A DNA stretch of 64,000 nt from Streptomyces rhizosphaerihabitans (GTDB lineage: Bacteria; Actinomycetota; Actinomycetes; Streptomycetales; Streptomycetaceae): NCBI RefSeq assembly GCF_025399795.1, contig NZ_JAODTZ010000031.1, forward strand, positions 1 through 64,000. The letters are read 5' to 3'. The position numbers were made by a program, and so were the translations under genes. Under the pieces are notes generated by a model. That model had not been told where the DNA came from and did not search any database. It saw only the letters and a list, made by a program, of their open reading frames with translations. Of this stretch, positions 47,405 to 58,818 are shown piece by piece. How positions within the stretch are numbered: position 1 is the stretch's first letter; every line of letters begins with the position of its first letter.

Positions 47405-47782
47405 TCAGCTGACGCGTTCAGTGACCTGTTCCACAGGGCCGGTCGCGCGCAGCTCTTCCACCACGCTCGTCCCCGTGCCCTCCCGCGACTCCCACGTCCA
47501 GGTCTCCTCCAGCCGCACGCGGCCGTCGGGCAGTTCCACGACGAGGGACACGCAATGGCCCGACGAGGTGGTTCCGTCGCGCTTGAGCTGCACGTACCGG
47601 AAGTCGAGGCGGTCGCCCTCGCGGGTGCCCAGGAGGTGTCCGCGGACGATGTCGCCGCCGTCGTAGTCGGCCCAGACCGTGCCGTCCTCCTCGTGGTACG
47701 TGAACCGGGTGCGGGTGCCCACCTGGCCCGGTGCCTGGTCGGCGACGGGGGCGAGGACGAGGCCGTCGAGCGGTCGCGCCAT
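47405..47782 (-). CDS. Small beta-rich protein of unknown function
   Basis: 125-residue protein made mainly of short alternating hydrophobic and charged segments suggesting a small beta barrel (TRTRFTYHEEDGTVWADYDG, GDIVRGHLLGT, DRLDFRYVQLK, VRLEETWTWESREG). Similar proteins in Firmicutes are sometimes misnamed N-acetylglutamate synthase; a calycin-like fold is my best guess. ATG 47782 has GGGAG upstream, and a longer frame start at 47842 is rejected because it would run into the riboswitch region. It is divergent from the thiO riboswitch. Confidence 0.7.
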   Translation of the reverse strand: MARPLDGLVLAPVADQAPGQVGTRTRFTYHEEDGTVWADYDGGDIVRGHLLGTREGDRLDFRYVQLKRDGTTSSGHCVSLVVELPDGRVRLEETWTWESREGTGTSVVEELRATGPVEQVTERVS

Positions 47783-47840
47783 GGTCGGAGGCTCCCTTAC
47801 TGAGACGGAGCGGGGCGGGCTAGGGTGGCCAACGTAAAGC

Positions 47841-47935
47841 ACTCGCGGGAGCCCGGACGCACCGGGCTGAGAGGGAGGCTGGGGCGGCCTCCGACCGTAC
47901 GAACCTGATCCGGGTCATGCCGGCGAAGGGAGGGG
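47841..47935 (+). promoter_or_regulatory. TPP riboswitch before thiO
   Basis: Thi-box aptamer. The conserved GGGCTGAGAGGGAGGC (47864-47879) and GACCGTACGAACCTGATCCG (47893-47912) with the flanking TCATGCCGGCGAAGGGAGG are all present. The last bases include the thiO ribosome site AAGGGAGG (47926-47933), 13 nt before the start codon, so control is probably translational: TPP binding would sequester the site. Confidence 0.95.
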
Positions 47936-47945
47936 CTGGACGCCC

Positions 47946-49112
47946 ATGTCGCCTGCACGTTCGTCAGACGTCCTCGTCGTCGGGGGCGGAATCATCGGTC
48001 TGGTGACGGCCTGGCGGGCCGCGCAACGCGGGTTCACGACCGCGCTCGTGGACCCCGGGCCGGGTGGCGGGGCCGCCCAGGTCGCGGCCGGAATGCTCGC
48101 CGCCGTCACCGAACTGCACTTCGGCGAGGAGACCCTGCTGGGCCTCAACCTCGCCTCCGCGCGCCGCTATCCGGACTTCGTCGCCGAACTGACCGAGGCG
48201 ACCGGCCAGGATCTCGGCTACCGCCGGTGCGGCACGCTGGCCGTCGCGCTGGACGCCGACGACCGCGCCCATCTGCGGGAACTGCACGCTCTGCAGGTCC
48301 GGTCGGGGCTGGAGTCAGAGTGGCTGAGCGGCCGTGAGTGCCGCCGCCTGGAGCCGATGCTCGCGCCCGGCGTACGCGGGGGTCTGCGGGTCGACGGAGA
48401 CCACCAGATCGACCCGCGGCGCCTCGCGGGAGCCCTGGTCACGGCGTGCGAGCGGGCCGGGGTGGTCCTGCACCGGACCTGGGCGGAGCGCCTGACGGTC
48501 ACAGGGGACCGGGCCGCCGGAGTGGTCACCACTGACGGCACCGAACTCACCGCGGGCCAGGTGGTACTCGCCGGAGGCAGCCTCAGCGGGCGTCTGGCGG
48601 GCGTCCCCGACGACGCCCGGCCGCCGGTGCGCCCGGTCAAGGGGCAGGTGCTGCGGCTGACCGTGCCGCAGCGGTACGCGCCCTTCCTCAACCGCACCGT
48701 GCGCGCCGTGGTGCGCGGCAGTCACGTCTACCTGGTGCCGCGCGAGAACGGCGAGCTCGTGGTCGGCGCGACCAGCGAGGAGCTGGGCTGGGACACCACC
48801 GTGACGGCGGGCGGCGTGTACGAGCTGCTGCGCGACGCCCACGAGCTGGTCCCCGGGATCACCGAGCTGCCGCTCACCGAGACCCGCGCCGGGCTGCGCC
48901 CCGGCTCGCCCGACAACGCGCCGCTGCTCGGCCCGACGGCACTGGACGGACTGCTGCTGGCCACCGGGCACTTCCGCAACGGCGTGCTCCTGACGCCCGT
49001 CACCGGCGACGCGCTGGCGCACGTCCTGACCACCGGCGAACTCCCCGCCGAGGCCCGCCCCTTCAGCCCCTTGCGCTTCGGCGCCACCGCCCCCACGGAG
49101 CTGCCCGTATGA
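47946..49112 (+). CDS. thiO: Glycine oxidase ThiO
   Basis: 388-residue FAD enzyme oxidising glycine to iminoglycine for thiazole synthesis. The FAD loop is VLVVGGGIIGLVTAWRAAQR; later blocks include AAGMLAAVTELHF, YLVPRENGELVVGATSEELG and TRAGLRPGSPDNAPLLGPT. It sits directly behind the TPP riboswitch and its stop overlaps thiS (ATGA). This oxygen-dependent route replaces tyrosine lyase ThiH. Confidence 0.95.
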   Translation: MSPARSSDVLVVGGGIIGLVTAWRAAQRGFTTALVDPGPGGGAAQVAAGMLAAVTELHFGEETLLGLNLASARRYPDFVAELTEATGQDLGYRRCGTLAVALDADDRAHLRELHALQVRSGLESEWLSGRECRRLEPMLAPGVRGGLRVDGDHQIDPRRLAGALVTACERAGVVLHRTWAERLTVTGDRAAGVVTTDGTELTAGQVVLAGGSLSGRLAGVPDDARPPVRPVKGQVLRLTVPQRYAPFLNRTVRAVVRGSHVYLVPRENGELVVGATSEELGWDTTVTAGGVYELLRDAHELVPGITELPLTETRAGLRPGSPDNAPLLGPTALDGLLLATGHFRNGVLLTPVTGDALAHVLTTGELPAEARPFSPLRFGATAPTELPV

Positions 49113-49309
49113 ACATCGTCGTCAACGGGGAGCGGCAGCGGATCGCCGCGGGAACCGCTCTCGACGCGCTCGTCGCGACACTCACCCCGGCACCCACCGG
49201 AGTGGCCGCCGCCCTGAACGAAACCGTCGTCCCGCGCGCGCAGTGGCCTTCCACCTCCCTCGCCGAGGGCGACCGCGTCGAAGTCCTCACCGCCGTCCAA
49301 GGAGGCTGA
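49109..49309 (+). CDS. thiS: Sulfur carrier protein ThiS
   Basis: 66-residue ubiquitin-fold carrier ending in the required Gly-Gly (VLTAVQGG), which is thiocarboxylated and donates sulfur to ThiG. The start overlaps the thiO stop, and the thiG ribosome site (AAGGAGG) lies within its last codons. Length and C-terminus are normal. Confidence 0.95.
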   Translation: MNIVVNGERQRIAAGTALDALVATLTPAPTGVAAALNETVVPRAQWPSTSLAEGDRVEVLTAVQGG

Positions 49310-50107
<798 letters not shown>

Positions 50108-50452
50108 TCAGCTGCCCCGTGCCGCCGGACCGTCGGTTTCCGGCCGGACGGGCGCGGCGGATCTCCTGGGGGAGCGGGCGCGGAGGGCGCGAGGTGTCCG
50201 CGCTCCCCGAGTGCGCCCCTTGCGACGTGCGCCTTGTGTCATGGGCAGACCGCTCGGTGGTGAACGCCGCGGCCGGTCGTGGACGGTCCCGCGACGGCGC
50301 AGGTTGTCGCGTTGTGGCCTTGCGGTGGCGAACAGGGCCTGATCGGACATCTGTGCGACGAACGGACCTTCGCGCGTGCGGTGTGCGTCACAGCTCGGCT
50401 GCAGTCGGGCCCCGGTATCCGCCGAACGGGGCGTCGTGACAGTGGTGGCTCG

Positions 50453-50458
50453 TAGACT
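50453..50458 (+). promoter_or_regulatory. Candidate -10 element for a leaderless kinase transcript
   Basis: TAGACT lies 7 nt before the kinase GTG, the spacing expected if transcription starts at the start codon. No matching -35 is clear at 17-18 bp. The rest of the 50108-50465 gap shows no gene; a minus-strand Arg-rich frame there is rejected. Confidence 0.4.
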
Positions 50459-50465
50459 CACCTGC

Positions 50466-52406
<1,941 letters not shown>

Positions 52407-52548
52407 GCGGATCCGCCGGACCACAGGGACGTACGGCCTCCGACCGGGCAGCCGCTCGGGGGCCGCTCCCCCGCGAGGCGCGTGAGGTGCACGAGGCCCG
52501 TGAAACCCGCCCGCGGGGGGCTCGGCGGCGCGTGACACCCTGACGGGT

Positions 52549-53418
52549 GTGACCAGCAAGCAGCTCCGCAACCCCGTCGGCGGCCATGTCCCCGTGGCCG
52601 GCGGCCTCGACTCCGTCGGCATGGCCTACGCCCGCGACCTCGCGGCCGAGGCCGTCCAGGTCTTCGTCGCCAACCCGCGCGGCTGGGCGACGCCCGCCGG
52701 AAACCCGAAGCAGGACGAGGACTTCCGTGCCGCCTGTGCCGCCGGGTCGATCCCCGCGTACGTCCACGCCCCGTATCTGATCAACTTCGGTTCGCACACC
52801 GAGGCGACGGCCGAGAAGTCGGTGGAGTCGCTGCGGCACTCGCTGCGGCGCGGACAGGAGATCGGCGCCCTGGGTGTGGTCGTGCACACCGGGAGCGCCA
52901 CCGGTGGCCGGGAGCGGTCCGTCGCGCTGAGGCAGGTGCGCGACCGTCTGCTGCCACTGCTGGACGAACTGACCCATGACGACGACCCGTTCCTCCTTCT
53001 GGAGTCGACGGCCGGCCAGGGTGCCTCGCTCTGCTCCCGCACCTGGGACTTCGGACCGTACTTCGACGCCCTGGACGCACACCCCAAGCTGGGCGTCTGC
53101 CTCGACACCTGCCACATCTTCGCGGCGGGCCACGATCTGACCGGGCCGAGCGGTATGCACCAGACCCTGGATCTGCTGGTGGACACCGTCGGCGAGGGGC
53201 GGCTCAAGCTGATCCACGCCAACGACTCCAAGGACGTGGTCGGCGCGCACAAGGACCGCCACGAGAACATCGGCTCGGGCCACATAGGCGAGGACCCGTT
53301 CCGCGCCCTGATGACGCATCCCGCCACGGAGGGCGTACCTCTGATCATCGAGACGCCGGGTGGGAAGGAGGGGCACGCGGCCGACGTGGAGCGCCTGAAG
53401 AAGCTCCGCGACGGCTGA
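52549..53418 (+). CDS. nfo: Endonuclease IV (AP endonuclease, Nfo-like)
   Basis: 289-residue TIM-barrel metalloenzyme that incises DNA at abasic sites. Metal-ligand motifs are seen in AYVHAPYLINFGSH, GVVVHTGSATGG, LLLESTAGQG, VCLDTCHIFAAGHDL, IHANDSKDVVGAHKDRHENIGSGHIG and LIIETPGG, matching the three-zinc site of the family. It starts at GTG 52549. It stands alone between the kinase and DUF4396 genes. Actinobacterial copies in this position are often simply called deoxyribonuclease IV. Confidence 0.93.
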   Translation: MTSKQLRNPVGGHVPVAGGLDSVGMAYARDLAAEAVQVFVANPRGWATPAGNPKQDEDFRAACAAGSIPAYVHAPYLINFGSHTEATAEKSVESLRHSLRRGQEIGALGVVVHTGSATGGRERSVALRQVRDRLLPLLDELTHDDDPFLLLESTAGQGASLCSRTWDFGPYFDALDAHPKLGVCLDTCHIFAAGHDLTGPSGMHQTLDLLVDTVGEGRLKLIHANDSKDVVGAHKDRHENIGSGHIGEDPFRALMTHPATEGVPLIIETPGGKEGHAADVERLKKLRDG

Positions 53419-53455
53419 GCCGGAACCGCCCGACACTTCACGGATGCGTGACGGA

Positions 53456-53472
53456 ATACCCCAGGGGGGTAT
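53456..53472 (+). promoter_or_regulatory. CsoR-like operator
   Basis: ATACCCCAGGGGGGTAT: perfect 7-bp arms (ATACCCC and GGGGTAT) around a 3-bp centre, 49 bp before the DUF4396 start. It closely resembles the G/C-tract inverted repeats bound by the copper sensor CsoR and its relatives in Streptomyces. It should lie in the promoter of the His-rich gene. Metal control is inferred. Confidence 0.65.
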
Positions 53473-53521
53473 GTGGTTCCTAGAGAATACAGGAACCGCC
53501 ACCTGGCATTGGGGGCCACTC

Positions 53522-54061
53522 ATGCAGCAGCACGAGACGCACGCGGGGCACACACCGCACGCGGGACACACCGGCGATGCGCACGGGCACCACGAGGTTC
53601 ACGGACATACGCACGCTCCGGCGGAGGCGACCTGGCCGACGGCCGTGCGGGCGACCCTGCACTGCCTCACCGGCTGCGCCATCGGCGAGGTGCTCGGCAT
53701 GGTGATCGGTACGGCGCTGGGCTGGGGGAACACGCCCACGACGGTCCTCGCGATCGCGCTGGCCTTCTTCTTCGGCTACTCGCTCACCCTGCGCGGCATC
53801 CTGACGGCGGGGGTCGGCTTCCGGACGGCGTTCCGGGTGGCGCTGGCCGCGGACACCCTGTCGATCGCCGTGATGGAGCTGATCGACAACGGGGTGATCG
53901 CGCTGTGGCCGTCGGCGATGGACGCGAAACTGGCCGACGCGGTCTTCTGGTTCTCGCTGGCCGTCTCCCTGGTGATCGCCTTCGCGGTCACGACGCCCGT
54001 CAACAAGTGGATGATCGGCCGGGGCAAGGGGCACGCGGTGGTCCACCGGTACCACCACTGA
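53522..54061 (+). CDS. DUF4396 membrane protein with His-rich N-terminus
   Basis: 179-residue membrane protein. Residues 1-35 contain about ten histidines in HETHAGH, HAGHTGDAHGHHEVHGHTHA patterns, a likely metal-binding tail. Four or so transmembrane helices follow (DUF4396), including LTGCAIGEVLGMVIGTALGW and ILTAGVGFRTAFRVALAADT. The C-terminus is again basic and His-containing (HAVVHRYHH). ATG 53522 is used; longer frames start within or before the operator. With the CsoR-like site upstream, a role in copper handling is the leading guess; no transport activity is established for DUF4396. Confidence 0.85.
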   Translation: MQQHETHAGHTPHAGHTGDAHGHHEVHGHTHAPAEATWPTAVRATLHCLTGCAIGEVLGMVIGTALGWGNTPTTVLAIALAFFFGYSLTLRGILTAGVGFRTAFRVALAADTLSIAVMELIDNGVIALWPSAMDAKLADAVFWFSLAVSLVIAFAVTTPVNKWMIGRGKGHAVVHRYHH

Positions 54062-54114
54062 AGCACCCGGACAGCAACACATGAACGGCAACGCCCGGGA
54101 AGGAACGCCGGGAC

Positions 54115-54747
54115 TCAGAGCTCGGGGCCGTCCCCGGGCTCTTCCTGGTAGGAGTAGCGCTGCTCGCGCCAGGGGTCACCGACGTTGTGGTAGCCGCGTT
54201 CCTCCCAGAAGCCGCGGCGGTCGGCGGTCATGTACTCGATGCCGCGCACCCACTTGGGCCCCTTCCACGCGTACAGATGCGGGACGACCAGGCGCAGCGG
54301 GAAGCCGTGTTCCGCCGTCAGCAGTTCGCCGTCCTTGTGGGTGGCGAAGATGGTGCGCTCGGAGGCGAAGTCCGCGAGGCGCAGGTTCGAGCTGAACCCG
54401 TACTCGGCCCAGACCATCACATGGGTGACGGTGGGTGAGGGCGGGGCTATCTCCAGGATCGTACGAGCGGGGACACCACCCCATTCGGCCCCGAGCATGC
54501 TGAACTTCGTGACGCAGTGCAGATCGGCGACGACGGAGGCGTACGGGAGGGCGGTGAACTCGTCGTGGGTCCAGCACTGCTTCCCGCCGTCGGCGGTGGC
54601 GCCGAAGACCCTGAATTCCCAGCGTTCGGGGCGGAACTTGGGGACGGGCCCGTAGTGCGTGACGGGCCAGCCGCGCTGAAGTCGCTGTCCCGGCGGAAGC
54701 TCCGACTGTGCTGTTTCTCCAGATTCGCGCTCCACCGGCTGACCCAT
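54115..54747 (-). CDS. Sulfite-oxidase-like molybdopterin oxidoreductase
   Basis: 210-residue protein of the oxidoreductase molybdopterin-binding family (sulfite oxidase/MsrP fold), consisting only of the Mo-cofactor domain. The Mo-ligating Cys should be the one in LHCVTKFSMLGAEWGGV; the family C-terminal block LRLVVPHLYAWKGPKWVRGI is also present. There is no Tat signal and no heme or dimerisation domain, so it is predicted cytoplasmic. ATG 54747 has GGATGGAG upstream; the frame continues to 54825 without support. It diverges from bfr across a palindromic site. Confidence 0.9.
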   Translation of the reverse strand: MGQPVERESGETAQSELPPGQRLQRGWPVTHYGPVPKFRPERWEFRVFGATADGGKQCWTHDEFTALPYASVVADLHCVTKFSMLGAEWGGVPARTILEIAPPSPTVTHVMVWAEYGFSSNLRLADFASERTIFATHKDGELLTAEHGFPLRLVVPHLYAWKGPKWVRGIEYMTADRRGFWEERGYHNVGDPWREQRYSYQEEPGDGPEL

Positions 54748-54812
54748 GACTCCATCCTGACAGACCCGGAACAGTGCCCATGACCAGCGCAGGCCGGAAT
54801 CGGGCAACTCGT

Positions 54813-54830
54813 AGTAAGCATGCACTTACT
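54813..54830. promoter_or_regulatory. Palindromic operator between the molybdoprotein and bfr genes
   Basis: AGTAAGCATGCACTTACT has 6-bp perfect arms (AGTAAG and CTTACT) around CATGCA. This pattern is common for TetR-family operators. It lies 66 bp from the molybdoprotein start and 73 bp from bfr, so it could control either or both. Confidence 0.55.
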
Positions 54831-54902
54831 GGACGGTCTCCGGCGCCGGTGCGAAGATGCGGCGCAATCTGCCCAGTCCCCCGCCTGGAAGGAGCCTCTG
54901 CG

Positions 54903-55382
54903 ATGCAGGGCGACCCCGAGGTCATCGAATTCCTCAACGAGCAGCTGACCGGTGAGCTGACCGCGATCAACCAGTACTTCCTGCACGCGAAGATGCAGGA
55001 GAACTCCGGCTGGACGAAGCTCGCGAAGTACACCCGGCACGAGTCGTTCGACGAGATGAAGCACGCGGAGGTACTCACCGACCGCATTCTCTTCCTGGAC
55101 GGACTGCCGAACTACCAGCGGCTCTTCCATGTCCGGGTGGGACAGACGGTCACCGAGATGTTCCAGGCCGACCGGCAGGTGGAGGTGGAGGCGATCGACC
55201 GCCTCAAGCGCGGGATCGAGGTGATGCGCGCGAAGGGCGACATCACGTCCGCGAACATCTTCGAGTCGATCCTCGAGGACGAGGAACACCACATCGACTA
55301 CCTGGACACCCAGCTGGAACTGGTCGAGAAGCTCGGCGAGGCGCTCTACATCGCGCAGCTCGTCGAGCAGCCGGAGAGCTAG
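54903..55382 (+). CDS. bfr: Bacterioferritin
   Basis: 159-residue four-helix ferritin subunit forming 24-mer iron-storage cages. The ferroxidase residues are visible in LTGELTAINQYFLHAKM and HESFDEMKHAEVLTDRILFL, where the Met (about residue 52) is the axial ligand of the inter-subunit heme; EDEEHHIDYLDTQ supplies the remaining ligands. ATG 54903 has AAGGAG upstream. The gene converges on bfd, and the two stop codons share the palindrome CTAG. Confidence 0.96.
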   Translation: MQGDPEVIEFLNEQLTGELTAINQYFLHAKMQENSGWTKLAKYTRHESFDEMKHAEVLTDRILFLDGLPNYQRLFHVRVGQTVTEMFQADRQVEVEAIDRLKRGIEVMRAKGDITSANIFESILEDEEHHIDYLDTQLELVEKLGEALYIAQLVEQPES

Positions 55383-55666
55383 GCGGCCTCGCGCCCGGCG
55401 GTCCCGTACTCGACGGCCTCGCGCCGGCCGGCCTCGACCTGTCCGAGGACGTCGGAGAGCACCGGCATGCCCTGGTCTGCCAGCTCACGACGCGGACACG
55501 AGCCCCTGCCCAGCAGTGCCTGGATCCGGCGTACGCACGAACCGCAGTCCGTGCCCGCCTTGGAGGCCGAGGCTATCTGCCGAGGAGTACAGGCGCCGTT
55601 CTCCGCGTGCTTCTTCACCTGCTGCTCGGTGATCCCGAAGCAACTGCAGACGTACACGCGGTTCAC
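55379..55666 (-). CDS. bfd: Bacterioferritin-associated ferredoxin Bfd
   Basis: 95-residue [2Fe-2S] protein that docks on bacterioferritin and supplies electrons for iron release. The BFD-fold cluster Cys residues are in VYVCSCFGITEQQ and AGTDCGSCVRRIQ. The protein is about 30 residues longer than the E. coli form; the added C-terminal tail is charged and of unknown role. It converges with bfr with a 4-nt overlap at the stops. An iron-box-like sequence lies 37 bp upstream. Confidence 0.93.
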   Translation of the reverse strand: MNRVYVCSCFGITEQQVKKHAENGACTPRQIASASKAGTDCGSCVRRIQALLGRGSCPRRELADQGMPVLSDVLGQVEAGRREAVEYGTAGREAA

Positions 55667-55702
55667 CTCCCGCCGGAATCGCTGGGTAGTGCCGTCCCGA
55701 TG

Positions 55703-55721
55703 ATCGGTGAGGCTAACCTAA
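55703..55721 (-). promoter_or_regulatory. Iron box (DmdR/IdeR-like) upstream of bfd
   Basis: On the minus strand the 19-mer TTAGGTTAGCCTCACCGAT matches the IdeR/DmdR1 consensus TTAGGTTAGGCTAACCTAA at 15 of 19 positions. Iron-loaded regulator would be expected to repress bfd when iron is plentiful. Confidence 0.75.
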
Positions 55722-55754
55722 CCTTACCCGTCACACACGAACCACAAAAGTGGC

Positions 55755-55788
55755 GTGGGGCGCGGATCGTATGTGATCCGCGCCCCAC
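55755..55788 (-). terminator. Terminator after the DAHP synthase gene
   Basis: Perfect 14-bp stem (55755-55768 with 55775-55788) and 6-nt loop. A smaller hairpin, AACAGGTG/CACCTGTT at 55802-55820, lies between it and the DAHP synthase stop. Confidence 0.85.
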
Positions 55789-55826
55789 TTCAGGTGCCGG
55801 TAACAGGTGTTTCACCTGTTGATCTG

Positions 55827-58527
<2,701 letters not shown>

Positions 58528-58617
58528 GGTTCTCGTTTCACAGTGGGTTCAAACTGTCTGGCCATCCATGGCCGGTGACCGGGCGGTCGGAACGCCCTGC
58601 GGCAACGGTTCACGCTG

Positions 58618-58645
58618 TTGCCCGCGCCTCCGCTTCGGGTAATGT
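58618..58645 (+). promoter_or_regulatory. Promoter of the trp leader transcript
   Basis: TTGCCC (58618-58623) and TAATGT (58640-58645) are 16 bp apart. The start point would fall at or next to the leader peptide ATG (58653), making the leader peptide mRNA leaderless. Confidence 0.55.
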
Positions 58646-58652
58646 GCGGCGC

Positions 58653-58709
58653 ATGTTCGCGCATTCGAACCAGAACTGGTGGTGGACCGCACATCCGGCG
58701 GCCCACTGA
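58653..58709 (+). CDS. trpL: trp leader peptide
   Basis: 18-residue peptide MFAHSNQNWWWTAHPAAH with three consecutive Trp codons (58677-58685). Ribosome stalling at these codons when charged tRNA-Trp is scarce is the sensor of classical trp attenuation. It sits 21 nt before the attenuator stem and 110 nt before the anthranilate synthase gene. Confidence 0.93.
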   Translation: MFAHSNQNWWWTAHPAAH

Positions 58710-58757
58710 CTGCGCGTAGACACGACTTCGCGAAGGCCGCCCGAGGGGCGGCCTTCG
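58697..58757 (+). promoter_or_regulatory. trp attenuator (antiterminator and terminator stems)
   Basis: The terminator is a perfect 12-bp stem, 58731-58742 with 58746-58757, loop GAG, followed by GTGTTTG. The competing antiterminator pairs GGCGGCC (58697-58703, in the last leader codons) with GGCCGCC (58735-58741). A ribosome stalled on the Trp codons leaves 58697-58703 free; a ribosome that reaches the stop covers it, so the terminator forms. Confidence 0.85.
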
Positions 58758-58818
58758 GTGTTTGCGGACCCGGGTCGTTCCTCTCCGAGATGCACGATTC
58801 GAGAGAAGGACCGCACCG

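Noticed and set aside
50108-50461. 117-codon minus-strand frame between thiG and the kinase gene
   Set aside because: Arg-rich, ends flush against thiG, no recognisable family; intergenic sequence is the simpler reading.
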